A stretch of DNA of 64,000 bases, from the NCBI GenBank assembly GCA_029718625.1, contig CM056380.1:103111893-103175892 (forward strand). Direction: 5' to 3'. The stretch comes from Synaphobranchus kaupii. Lineage: Eukaryota > Chordata > Actinopteri > Anguilliformes > Synaphobranchidae. This document shows, piece after piece, positions 1 to 12,075 of this stretch. The position numbers and the translations under genes were made by a program. Every line of letters starts with the position of its first letter. Position 1 is the stretch's first letter. The notes under the pieces were generated by a model. That model saw only the letters and a list, made by a program, of their open reading frames with translations. It did no database searches and was not told the origin of the DNA.

Positions 1-640
1 CAGAGACACGACATAACAAGGCCCGTTCCCCTTTAAGGAGCGGCTTGCAGTCCGGCGGCGCAGCCGCGGCTCAGTCATAGCTCACAGGGCTATAATGAAA
101 TAAATGTTTTCCCCAAATGGACTGGAAATAATCTCTTCCGTGTACAATACAGGAGGAAGAACCTGAAATGATATTTCAATTACGTCCACTTTGCTTACGG
201 TCAGGGAGAGCCCCCCGAGAGTGCACTCGACCGTGCTGACCGCGACCTATAGCTTTCAACTGGAACCTTCCACCGGATCACAGCGACACCCTGCACTCGA
301 GCATCACTGTGTGCTCCTAAGGGACTGCAGTATCACTCACCCTGCAAAACACTCCATCTGTCTCCACCCTATTTCACATTCACAAGTTCACTATGTACAC
401 CGGCGCCTCAGCCCATCGCCGTCGGTAATCTCCAGGTGTTCATAGTGGCATGTTGGATAAACGTGGTGACATGGGTTGTAATGAAAGAACAGCACAAATA
501 ATTTGCAAGCAAGCGGTCCCGTGACTGACAAATTAATTAATTCCGCAACAAGTTATCTTAAAACTTAAAATTAAAAATTTAAAAATTAAAAACTGACCCT
601 GCCCAAAAGGCCACCAAGGAACTGGGCCGTGATGACTGGA
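1..640. other. Intron 3' of the recognised exon; nothing named
   Basis: Unique-looking sequence downstream, in gene orientation, of the 4.1-family exon. The next FERM exon of the family would encode a short segment around NWLDP...KEIKKQ. I looked for its reverse complement here and did not see it. An AT-rich run near 540-595 is low complexity. No repeat family or coding exon was recognised. Confidence 0.5.
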
Positions 641-641
641 A

Positions 642-657
642 TCTGAACTTTAATCTC

Positions 658-709
<52 letters not shown>

Positions 710-728
710 AGAGAGATTAAAGTTCAGA
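642..728. repeat. CT microsatellite inside an inverted repeat
   Basis: An interrupted (CT)n tract occupies about 654-704. The flanks 642-660 and 710-728 are perfect 19-bp inverted copies (TCTGAACTTTAATCTCTCT and its reverse complement). The whole unit can fold into a stem with the CT tract as loop. It lies about 100 bp from the splice donor of the host exon, on the intronic side. Confidence 0.85.
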
Positions 729-824
729 CTGGAAGAATCAGAGAGAGAAAGAGAGAGAAAGAGAAAGAGACAAAGACGGAGAAAGATAGTGGGCGTGGGG
801 TTGTTGCGTTGATTATGTCCTGAC

Positions 825-929
825 CTTCTGGCTGTCAGCATCACAGAATGTCAGACCAAAGTAGTCCTTCTCCAGCAGGTTGAGGTGTTCACACACCATG
901 TCCAGGAGTGTCTGTCCTCGAGAGTGTTT
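825..929 (-). CDS. epb41l1: FERM-domain exon of a protein 4.1 family gene (epb41l1-like), partial gene
   Basis: A 105-bp exon read on the minus strand, all 35 codons open. It begins [11 protein letters not shown] and continues [19 protein letters not shown], ending ADSQK. This matches the F1-lobe segment of the protein 4.1 FERM domain, which links membrane proteins and receptors to the spectrin-actin cortex. From memory of the family, the ending FCDADSQK fits 4.1N (EPB41L1) better than 4.1R, 4.1G or 4.1B. The acceptor is good (TATCTCCACAG then AAA, phase 0). The donor is AAG then GTCAGG, weak because position +3 is C. Family genes have a phase-0 exon of this length and content. No neighbouring coding exon was found in the window; the upstream one may lie in the N gap or outside. 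The 4.1 family call is very secure; the paralogue is less so. Confidence 0.93.
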
Positions 930-979
930 CTGTGGAGATACACAGGCAGACATAATGTATCATCCATGCATTTCGCATG

Positions 980-1470
980 TTAAAGGGATAGTTCGGAATT
1001 TTGGACATAATGTCTCATTTAGGACTTACCCATGATGTAGCTGATTGATGGAAACCATTTTCAGATAATTCCATGCTGTCCCTTCTTTTGGACATACACA
1101 CGTTGCTAATGCTAGCGCAACTCTATGGTAACCAGTAGCATCCACTACCAAACACACTTAAACACTCCACAGTGCACCCAAAGCAAATAAAATACGACGA
1201 CAGTCTATCGGGGTGAAAAATTATGGTATGAACACTCAAAATAACCCAGATAGACTGTCATTGTATTTTATTTGCTTTGGGTGCACTGTGGAGTTTTTAC
1301 GTGTGTTTGGTAATGGATGCTACGGTTACCATAGAGTTGCACTAGCATTAGCAACGTGTGTATGGCCAAAAGAAGGGACAGCATGGAATTAACTGAAAAT
1401 GCTTTCCATCAATCAACTACATCATGGGTAATTGAGACATTATGTCCAAAATTCCAAACTATCCCTTTAA
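980..1470. mobile_element. TTAA-flanked foldback MITE, complete
   Basis: The ends are AGGGATAGTTCGGAATTTTG on the left and its near-exact inverse on the right (CCAAACTATCCCT), with TTAA at 980-983 and 1467-1470. Most of the 483-bp body is one long inverted repeat around a short centre near 1210-1240. A TTAA target fits the Kolobok or piggyBac superfamilies; which one cannot be settled without a transposase. No coding capacity. A second, left-truncated copy with a longer centre lies at 52427-52964. This copy sits about 50 bp upstream (gene sense) of the host exon, so it is intronic and close to the splice acceptor. Confidence 0.9.
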
Positions 1471-2349
1471 AATATAGCAATATCTTGACTGTCCAGATGA
1501 GATGAGCTGCACGCACTTCTTTGGTAATAATGTATGAAGATGTCCATATCCATTCAAATGACATAATAAACTGAAGGGAGAATAGCTGGTCAGTAAGTAA
1601 AAAAAAACAGTTTTTGAACCTTGTCATAAAACACAAAAATCAAAGTACCTCTAAATTACTGTACAGCAATGGTGGATGAGTTTCTATTCCTCGCAACATA
1701 TGGGTAAACAAATCTTCAGTGGTGTGGTGAGAACTAGTTGTTAGCCTAAGACCACAAACTAACATTTAAGAATGACAATTTGAGCATAACATAAATCTGA
1801 GCTATAGACAGAAGGAAGCAGATCTTAAATGTGTAAAAAAAAAAGGATGTAAATAAGCACAGATAGATAAAACGTCTGAAAATCTATTGGCTTCATCAAG
1901 TTGTTAATTTCCATCCTTCCGAGGCAACCACAGTGGAATTGTTCCATTCAACGCTACAATTAATGACCAAGAAAGCTTTTAGACTGCATAAGAATGGGAG
2001 CCAAAGGAATCCATTAAGTGAGTACTCATGCCATTTGCATGGCATCAAATATCAGTATTACAACACATACCCAAGGCCAAAATGCTACACACATTATTAC
2101 GGATTCACACAGCTGTTTTTCATCAAAATGTGTCCATATGTATTCATGAAACATACAGTCTAATGAATTCTCATAAGATGTCATTAAGGTACAAAAAAAA
2201 AAGGGTGTGGCTCCCAGCAAGGCACAAAAGCCGGGTACGAGTCACTGACTTGGGTCTACACACATCTGGGCAGACGGCGTCTAAGCAGCGAAATGCCTTG
2301 TCTTCCAAGGAAAGCTGGTTTCCGCGGCGACAAGGGAGACAGAGCAGCT

Positions 2350-2363
2350 GTTGCCAGGGAAAC
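2350..2363. promoter_or_regulatory. RFX X-box-like site
   Basis: GTTGCCAGGGAAAC is a near-palindromic match to the RFX X-box (GTTNCC, two bases, GGNAAC) with one mismatch in the right half. The surrounding 300 bp is GC-richer than the rest of the intron. Function is inference only. Confidence 0.35.
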
Positions 2364-2912
2364 AGAAGTAGTGCGTTTCATCTCGTTTCTTTGCTCCCCA
2401 ATTTCCGAAGGCCAGTTTCATCACAGGGAAGCGGAGATCCTTCCCTCCCATTACGGGAGCCAAAATGGCGCCATATGTTCCTCAGATACATCACAGCGAC
2501 AGCAAAGAGCAGCCTTGATCTGTCACAGTTCTATAAAAACGTCTCCCTTGGACAGGGACTGAGGGAGAACGGTACTAATCCCTTATTGTGGAATTAGCTT
2601 CATGTTCTTCAAAAAAAGGAAGGGAGAAAATGGACACCCTCCGGAGTGATATGACGGCTCAGGGTACAGAGACCCTGACATGTACCATTTCCCCATCTCT
2701 TCACCCTGTCTCACGGCGGTTGCTTCAATTTCACTTTCAGTCGGACTGCTGCAAATCACATTCTTTACACATTTCCCACCCTGGAGGAATGAAATTGAGC
2801 TAATAGATTTGGGTCTTTGAGAAATTGCGTGGGCAGCTTGAGCCACGTGGAAGCGCTAGCGATTCTCGTCCCTGGGTAACCGCCATCCTAACTGGCACGG
2901 AGGCATCTGGCA

Positions 2913-2957
2913 GAGCGGCGCGCAGTCCGTATGGCCGCATGACGGACTGCGCCGCTC
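2913..2957. other. GC-rich hairpin
   Basis: GAGCGGCGCGCAGTCCGT (2913-2930) pairs with ACGGACTGCGCCGCTC (2942-2957) over 16 bp, with one 2-nt bulge and an 11-nt loop. It is not flanked by target duplications and resembles no transposon end known to me. It would form in RNA of either strand. Confidence 0.7.
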
Positions 2958-4320
2958 CAGGCGTGGGCACGGACAGACAGGCTTATTCTTGCCGGAACTG
3001 GGCCAGTTTCATTGAGCAATAACAGAGAGGAAAGATCCACCATCAGAAAGCATCCCTTCCGTGTAAGAGACCCAGGGGGAGAGTGGTGACACCCAATAGT
3101 GTCAGAGGCAAGCTAATTAACCCCTGTCATGTGACATTTCCTGTCATGGAAGGTGTGACAAAGCTGCGCTCGCTGTTTCTGAGGGCTGTTATTACGCGCT
3201 CCTGCTGCTGATGTGTGCGGAGGAGCTGAGCCGATAGGCTAGGCTTTTTTTTTATAACCACACAGCAATTACACACAAGGAGTCAAAGGAATTTGTTTGG
3301 TTGAGCCCATTCAAAAATGAGGTCGCGTTTCTCCAAATGTTTTGTGGACTCAGTTTTAGAATGATGCTAGCGGATTGTTTGACGGTGGGCTCAAGCGTGA
3401 TAAGAGACTTTTGTAGTAAAACACAAGAGTGATGTACATGCAGCACAAGGAACGGGAGACTTAAGAGGTTCATCCAAATAAGTCCTACATGCTAATAACG
3501 CCTTAATCCTGATAACACTGGCAAACAGGTACGACTGAACGACTTAAGCACGCTGTAATGTCGCGACGTTGGCTTCAAAAACAACTGCTCTAGCTGTGAG
3601 GTATATTACGAGGACTGCACACAGCCATTTGCAATACAAAGACAGCACATATGCAAAAGTAATGCACACAGGCACACACACACACGACGTGTGTCCGTGG
3701 CAGGCAGGATCCCGCCGGCTATTCACCATTGCATCACCTTTCTGTTTCGTCCGTGACGAGGCATACGCTTGCTTTATATTAGAGGTATGGATTTCCTATC
3801 GCACGGTTTTTACTGAGGGATATTTCACTGGGAGCAGAAGTGGGGGTGGGGGGGGGGCCCCTGACCTCACAGGAGGTATTTCTCCTTTGCTTTGTAGTAT
3901 ATCTCTGAGAGGACGCTGAGATGCAAGAGGATGCAGTCAGCCATGGTAGAGCTGGCAGCGCTTGAAGCAGGGGAGAGGGAAACTCCGAAAATACCATCCC
4001 TGCCATGCACAGGACAGGGGGCGGGGCATAGCCTGGCGGAATGGGCCAGATCTGGGTGGGGCATGGCAGGGCGGGGCAGTTCAGAGGGGGGCAGGGTGTG
4101 CAGCAAGGCAGGGTTGAGTAAATCAGGACAGGGTGACGGCCATTTGTATGGACACACACTAAAGGGGCTTGAAACAAGGCAACGACTGTGTCTGCACTGT
4201 GATGAGTGATCTGCCTGAGGGGAGCTGCTTTTCCTTCCCAGCCCTGAGACCTCATTCCCGTGTCATGTGACAGGAGATTAAAGCCAATCACAAAGGTTAC
4301 TCCGCGAAGCTGTCGTTTGA

Positions 4321-4820
4321 NNNNNNNNNNNNNNNNNNNNNNNNNNNNNNNNNNNNNNNNNNNNNNNNNNNNNNNNNNNNNNNNNNNNNNNNNNNNNNNN
4401 NNNNNNNNNNNNNNNNNNNNNNNNNNNNNNNNNNNNNNNNNNNNNNNNNNNNNNNNNNNNNNNNNNNNNNNNNNNNNNNNNNNNNNNNNNNNNNNNNNNN
4501 NNNNNNNNNNNNNNNNNNNNNNNNNNNNNNNNNNNNNNNNNNNNNNNNNNNNNNNNNNNNNNNNNNNNNNNNNNNNNNNNNNNNNNNNNNNNNNNNNNNN
4601 NNNNNNNNNNNNNNNNNNNNNNNNNNNNNNNNNNNNNNNNNNNNNNNNNNNNNNNNNNNNNNNNNNNNNNNNNNNNNNNNNNNNNNNNNNNNNNNNNNNN
4701 NNNNNNNNNNNNNNNNNNNNNNNNNNNNNNNNNNNNNNNNNNNNNNNNNNNNNNNNNNNNNNNNNNNNNNNNNNNNNNNNNNNNNNNNNNNNNNNNNNNN
4801 NNNNNNNNNNNNNNNNNNNN
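4321..4820. other. Assembly gap (500 N)
   Basis: Exactly 500 unknown bases, so the size is probably a placeholder. The missing upstream FERM exon could lie here. Apparent open frames crossing it are artefacts. Confidence 1.
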
Positions 4821-6070
<1,250 letters not shown>

Positions 6071-6128
6071 TTTCATCTGTGCGTGAAGAGGGCAGAGAGA
6101 AAAGAGAGAGGCTCTCGGAACAGATTCA

Positions 6129-6142
6129 GTTTCCATGGCAAC
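6129..6142. promoter_or_regulatory. Full RFX X-box motif
   Basis: GTTTCCATGGCAAC matches the symmetric RFX consensus GTNNCCATGGNAAC at every defined position. RFX factors bind such 14-bp inverted repeats near ciliary, neuronal and MHC II genes. Its position in an intron of a neuronal-type gene allows an enhancer role, but there is no direct evidence. Confidence 0.5.
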
Positions 6143-7493
6143 GGCTCTGAACACTTTCTCTCGGGTGCCGCGAGAGTGACAGGGTTGTCAGGAGAGAGAG
6201 AAGGAGATAATGAGAGAGGGGTGGGGCAGGGGGGAAAATAGGAAGTGTAGCAGGCAAGACACAGAAAAGGACAGAGGAGAGACACGAGGTACAAACGAGA
6301 GGAAACAAACGGAGAATAACACGGGAAGGAGAAGGGAGCGTGAAGGGGCAGTGAAGACAGTGTCAGTGTTACTCTGCAGTGTACTCCTCTCCTACATACA
6401 GCTTCCCGTTCGGGGCGTGCCGCAAGCCTTTGTTCTGTACCGCCAGCGTCGGCGGGCCTGCACCCCGGTCGCTAAGGTCACCTTTGTCATCTCAGACCAG
6501 CAGGGGCCATCAGCTGGTTTTTGGCCACCTGTCCCCCGTCCCACACTTTCATCTTGGGGCTCCTCTGTGAGTGAGCACACAAGGGCACAGCGTTCCGCAG
6601 TGAGAGACCATTTATATCACATGACCAGTGTAAATCCATATCCTTGTCCTTAAGTAATCCCTTTTGATATCGTTACTTGAACTTTGGACGGCACTGCAGA
6701 TATGCTATTTACAGTGTATTGTGTTTCCGCGGCCGTAAAGCAGGGTTGTACACACAGCACAGTCTGCCCTAAATGAGAACTATGGTCTCAAATGTATCCA
6801 ATATTACTAAAGCTATGAAGCCCAGATGCAGATCCTTAATAACTGATGCCACTATGGGGCCATCAGGGCCCTAGAGTAGAGCTGCTGAAACCAACTTTCT
6901 GAAACAAGCAATTGAACAGCAGACCGAGCACCGGCCATTCACAGAGGAGCCGGAGGGTGGAAGGGCGGGGCACGGAGGAGCCAAGGAAAGGGAGGGGAGG
7001 GGAAGGGAGGTAGGCTTTGGAGGACAGTAGAGGGAAACAGGAGGCACAGATCAAAGAGACAAGAGCTGGACAATGAAGGACAGGAAGAGGAAGCGGGAGG
7101 AACAAAAGGTTAGAGCCGTGGGGGAGATGAGGGAGAGGGCCGGGCAAGAGAGAAGAGAGTCTTCTGCTGTCAGGTCCTTTCTGAGCATGCTCATGCAGCG
7201 AGACAGAGGCGCAGCCTGACAGCCTCTGGTGCCACCACCAAGAACAATAGCCAAGCCTGTCGCATGTCACCTGGAGCCAGTTCAGTCTGACAGGACAATG
7301 ACATCACAGGGAAAAGTTTTTAAAAAAAAGAAGAAAAAAAGCCATACTATCATTCCTTTTCTTCCTCCACCTGTCACTTCCATGTCCTCTCCGAGTGTGT
7401 GTTCCATTTCTCTCAACATGCCACCTTTGAGCTTTCTGCAGTCCCGCTCTCAGACTCGCTGGCGTTCAGGAGGACGAGCTCATGCCCAGCCAG
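6143..7493. other. Intron; purine-rich stretch with G4 motif
   Basis: No exon recognised. 6185-6370 is purine-rich low complexity. 6990-7007 reads GGGAGGGGAGGGGAAGGG, four G-runs with 1-2 nt loops, a canonical G-quadruplex motif on the plus strand. Poly-A-like stretches occur at 7317-7345. Confidence 0.5.
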
Positions 7494-8040
7494 GGTGAAT
7501 TAAGTGGCAATCTCAGGTGAGTTCAGCCACATTCAGGTAGAATTAAGTGGCAATCTCTGGTGAGTTCAGTCGCACTAAACAATTTGCATTCCCGGCGGGG
7601 TTCAGCCACACGCGGGCGAAGCGTGTGACATTCTCGGGGGAGTTCAGTCAAACTCAAAAGGAAACAAGATGTTTACAGATGAATTCAGTAACATTCTCAG
7701 TTGAGATGAGTGACGTTCAGGTGTCAGTTCGGTCTCTCACAGGAGAATAATGTGACATTCTCGGGAAGGATCAGTCACAGGATATTGAATCAAGCAACGT
7801 TCTCAGGTGGGTCAGTCACCAGGTGAATTAAGTAGCATTCTCAGCGGAATAAAATGACAACCTCAGGTCAGTTCTTGTCACACTCCAGTGTGAATAAGTA
7901 AGTTCAATCTCACTCAGTAAATGAAGTGATATTCTTGGGTGAATTCAGTCACACAAGGTGCAATGAGCAACCACCTCAAGTCAGTTCCATGACACCCTCA
8001 GGTAAGTTCAATCAGACTCGGGTAAAATATTGGGAGAGAT
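7494..8040. repeat. Old, strongly diverged minisatellite
   Basis: A loose unit of roughly 40 bp containing GTGAATTAAGTG, a CATTCTCAGG-type block and GTGAGTTCAGTCAC recurs about a dozen times, with many substitutions and indels. No two units are identical, so the array is ancient and no longer homogenised. No coding frame spans it. Confidence 0.75.
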
Positions 8041-8748
8041 TCGCCACACAAACCTCCATCTCCACCTCCATACGCAGGCCACATCTGTGCAGGTAAACAC
8101 ACTGACTTAACTAATCACAGCTTTACTTGCATACGAAGCCCATGCCGCTGACAGCTTTACCCACTCCCCCAGAGCTAAGTCATCATGTTCTGACAGGAGG
8201 AGCCCTCCAGCGACTCAAACGCACGGGGTTTTCAGTTGCTCGCCGTCGACAGGGTTTCCAGAAAAATGTCACCGCATACCTGTGACACGCTGGGACAGGC
8301 TATGAAGCGGGAATAATTAAGTGACATGGTGGTTCAGGATGTGGCCTTGTAACCAGGTTTCATGCTAACATGTGAGCACTGCTTCTGTACCACGATACCC
8401 ATCTTTATAAATGAACTGCAGAAATGTAAGCTATGCAAGTCACTCTGGCTAAGGGCGTTTATCAAGCGAATTAACAATTTCGCCACGCGGTGCTCAGCGT
8501 AACCAGCCTTTGTAGCACGCGCTCTGCGCACTTTCAACAAAGAGCACCGTCAGCGAAAGGATCAAAGAAATGCCTCCTTCCGTTACGCTATGATGGGGTT
8601 ACTGGAAATGTCAATAAAAACCACAAGGAGATTATGATATAGCAAATATAAACAATTTTTTTTATGGCACCATGTCCATAAACACACAATACTGTTCAAC
8701 AGCCAGGTTTTGGCTGAGGGACACTGTCCAAAAACCCAACTGCTGAGG
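8041..8748. other. Intron; possible decayed SINE tail
   Basis: Mostly unique. About 8425-8480 (GTCACTCTGGCTAAGGGCGT) resembles a heavily mutated V-SINE or L2-type tail, but too weakly to annotate separately. Confidence 0.35.
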
Positions 8749-8972
8749 CACCTGTGTGGTTGATGTTAGATTGGATAGCCCGGAGGGACCTGGGCGGGAC
8801 CCTGGGACACTATCTTAACAGTTCGGGCATGAGCCTGAGTTACGTGAACTCCTGTGAGGTTATGTTTAGGGGTTGGGAAAAGGTTGATGCTAGATTAACA
8901 ACCAATCACAGCAGAGCGTCCCTCCCAGGGTCCCGCCCAGCTCCCTCCGGGCTATACAATCAACCCACCTGT
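8749..8972. mobile_element. Hairpin MITE, about 210 bp
   Basis: Inverted arms of about 45 bp contain TAGCCCGGAGGGA and GGGCGGGACCCTGGGA. The right arm is the reverse complement with few changes. A 7-bp direct repeat CACCTGT lies at 8749-8755 and 8966-8972, bracketing a body of 8756-8965. No open frame. The superfamily is unknown; a 7-8 bp duplication would fit hAT. Confidence 0.7.
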
Positions 8973-9764
8973 ATAGTGTGACCGCCGAAACAGGAAACGG
9001 TAGTAAACAGGGGTGACAGGAAATTGCATTGAAATGTTACACCACCTCAATTGCTCTTGAATGAAAAAAATCTCATCCACTGGAACCTGGAGGAGGAAAT
9101 CATCATAACGAATGTGCCCCATGGTTTCAAGACATGACATGGATTTTTTTTAAAAGCAGGAACTGGAAGAGAACCCCCCGGCGTCACCCAAAGGCACTCA
9201 TTGCTCAGTAAACCAAGAGACCTAGAAGTTTATATGAATGGGATGCCTTGCTGATCAGTCACCCCCAGTCTCTGTTCTGAGAAAATGAAGTGCTCTGGGT
9301 GCCGGAGCACACTACATGATAGGTTGCTGCGAGGAGACCAGGGGAGAGAATGGATTAGGCAGCTCCCAGCTGGAGACTGCTGCAGCCCTTACTTTACAAC
9401 AGATCTGAGATAGGGGAAAATGCACTGCCACAGGAGAAGGCGTGCCAAACAATCTGATGCATTTAATATGTGGAGGCCACTGGATCGTACTCTCAAGTGA
9501 AGTGAAATGTTTTAGCCTAATACTACATGTACAAAGTGAATTCATTCATTCAAATATTTAACATTCAAGACATATTTGTAATTGCATTATATCTAAATTT
9601 AGAGTCACACAGTGACACAAGCTGACTGAGGCTATCGCACCCATCTTGGTGTTGCACTCTGAAAATTCTAACACCAGTTTCCGCAATTGTTACAGGTTTA
9701 TTTTGTTACTGTCCATGCTGTAGAACCGTGTTTAGTTCCCTCCCAGCCAGGAAATGGCCGCGCC

Positions 9765-9807
<43 letters not shown>

Positions 9808-11415
9808 GGCAAAGACCAGACAGCAGGATTCCACACATCCTGCCGGGAGAAACTCCACAACTGGCTCCACCCTCCTGGAACCCTGCTACACTCAGTAAAA
9901 CAACATGCGTGTCTAAACCAACGCAAGAGCCAAGATTCCACTGGTTGCTATGTTACAGATTACGCCATGTCCCTCCTCTCACCATGTGACCCTTGGCAGT
10001 ATCCTCAAATACAAAATAAGGATAGGCCTATGTGCACAGCATTGCTGTGTTCATAAACTTAATATGTTTTCAGTTAGTACCTGGCCATGCCTCACCTGTC
10101 CACTTCCTGGCTACCTTCCAAGTCTCCACTTCCTGGATGTGTCTATTTGTCTCACCTGGATATTACCCGTAGCATTTAACTTGTGAAATGCCTGCAGTAA
10201 AATGTAAACGGACTCAAATCCACAAGCCTGAAAGTGCAACGGGTTGGGTCTGTGCATGCCTTTCCACATAGCAATCCCATCCACAGGGGCGTGGCCAAAA
10301 TCTGTGGGAGTCACACAAATTAGCAGCTCTGTCATGCGGCTGAGTCAAGCTCGGATCATTCCAAAACTCACAGAGAGGGATCGTTTTCAGTTGTGGGAAC
10401 TTCAAAAGATGTTGAGCACATCAATACGCAGCGCCCATTAGACTAATCTGGCAGCAGACTGCTTTTCCAGGTTTCCACATAGAGTCACAAGCAGGGGTAA
10501 AGGAGGATCAAGTACGTCTGTCAGAGACGCCTACAGTTCTTGTTCACAGTAAAAGCGCTGCAGCCAAAAGGTTTATCGCGTTGGAGTAGACTTACCAAGT
10601 TAATTCTGAGACTCGCTCTTGCATTTTTGTCATTTTTATGAGCACGAGACAACTTAGCCGCTGTCATAGACATTGTTTTCACATTCTTCGACAGGCATTC
10701 TTCTTCAAGCAGACTGTCTGTAATTTTCTCCCACTGAAGCCTTTATCTTGGGTCGAGATAATAGCCGGCGCTGAGGATGCGCTTTATCAAAGAGGTGAAG
10801 CTGAAGAAAGAGCAGCGGTCCGCCCCGCCTTCCCTCCTCGACGGCGCTGCGCCGCCCTGCAGCGTGACAGATAAACATTCCACGTTGCCATGGATACAGC
10901 TGGGGTGCAGTGAGGTCACTGGACGGGGCCTGCGTTTACCATGTCAGCCGTGGCACCGTGCGGGTCAATGACCGAGCCACACTCCTGAGACGGCAGAGAC
11001 ATTAGGATGCGCTAAGCATCTGCAAGAGCTGGTTCTTCAGTGTCTTGTGTCAGTTGCAAAGTTTCAGAACTTAGAAACTGACTAAATTCTGTCACTGGAA
11101 ACCGCAATATAAGGGGTAGTTAAAGAGCAGCAAGGGACTAATGAAATAGAAGGAGAGCAATCGTACTTAGTGAGATCCTCAGAGAAGAATGAATTTAGAT
11201 CACTTTGTACAATTATTGCACCGCTATTGAAACCAGTGGAAAGGTATAATCGTAGCAAGCGTTCTACAGTAAATCACATATTAACACTGAGTCAGAGACA
11301 ATTATTTTGGTTATCAGGCCACATCCTGTTAAAAGCATAGCAACAGGAAACATTTCAGTTCATAATATTCAGAGACATAAATGCAAGAGTATAAAAAAGA
11401 GCAGGGAATACTTAC
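8973..11415. other. Intron with a short CT microsatellite; nothing named
   Basis: A CT tract lies at about 9771-9803. An X-box-like site GTTGCCATGGATAC is at 10884-10897, beside a GC-richer stretch (10760-10980). No exon or transposon was recognised. Confidence 0.45.
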
Positions 11416-11542
11416 CTTGGTTTAGGAAGCCCACGTGCCGATACAGGAAAGCTCAGTTAAGATGGCAGAGTTGGCGAGCCTGCCCGCATTCATGACCCGT
11501 TGCGAGTAGTGTAACAATGCTACCTTTGTTCAAAGCACTGCG
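11416..11542 (-). other. Candidate non-coding exon of the host gene
   Basis: On the minus strand the sequence AAACCAAG is followed by GTAAGTATT at 11415 downward, a full-consensus splice donor. Upstream, TCTCCGTTCTTAACTAACAG at 11543-11562 is a reasonable acceptor, giving a 127-bp exon. All frames contain stops, so it would be an untranslated or alternative exon. It lies about 10.5 kb upstream of the recognised 4.1-family exon on the same strand. This rests only on splice-site appearance; a chance match cannot be excluded. Confidence 0.3.
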
Positions 11543-11849
11543 CTGTTAGTTAAGAACGGAGATTATTTCCCCCCAAGGTAAAGTTTGTACCAAAAGAATA
11601 CAATGAAACTTTCCCAATCATCTCAGCGCAGAGGAAAAGGACTAAACACAGCATTTTGTTTTAAAGTAAAATATGTTATTTTTTGTTTGTTTGTTTCTCG
11701 TTTGTTTGTATTTTTATTTTTTTACAAAAAGAATGTGCGCTATTTTAGAAGACGGCTGATTTCTATATGAAGCTGAAAATGTGGTCTGGGAAATGAAAAA
11801 GGATATTTTTAAAGTCCTTCAAGCAGCCTTCGCTACGGCCGCATGTCAC

Positions 11850-12075
11850 CCGGATGATGAATTGCCACTGCACCGAGTGTTGTTGTTTCTGCTGGGGACA
11901 GCGCACCGTGTGTGTGCAGCAGCTGCCGCCATTACAGCCCGCAGCCAGAGAGGGGCAAGGACGTGGAGCGTCTCCTGCAGCCTCCTGCTCTCTCTTCTTC
12001 TCCCTCTCTCTCTCTCTCTCTTTCCCCCCTCTCTCTCCCTCCCTCCCTCCCTCCCTCCCTCACTCCCTCACACCA
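11850..12075 (-). promoter_or_regulatory. GA-tract plus GC-rich block, possible 5' end
   Basis: A (CT)n/(CCCT)n tract occupies about 11988-12070. On the minus strand it reads as a GA tract, followed by a GC-rich stretch with a short open frame beginning MAAAAAHTRCAV (ATG near 11932) that stops after 28 codons. Fish promoters often carry GA tracts, and the candidate donor at 11416 lies downstream. Weak evidence; it may simply be a microsatellite. Confidence 0.2.

Larger units (their letters stand above)
1471..4320. other. Intron, mostly unique; no exon recognised
   Basis: About 2.8 kb upstream of the 4.1-family exon in gene sense. It holds an octamer-like palindromic stretch (ATGCCATTTGCATGGCAT near 2029), the RFX-like site at 2350, the GC-rich hairpin at 2913 and a G-rich low-complexity stretch at about 3840-4130. 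Open frames here show no family resemblance. Confidence 0.5.
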
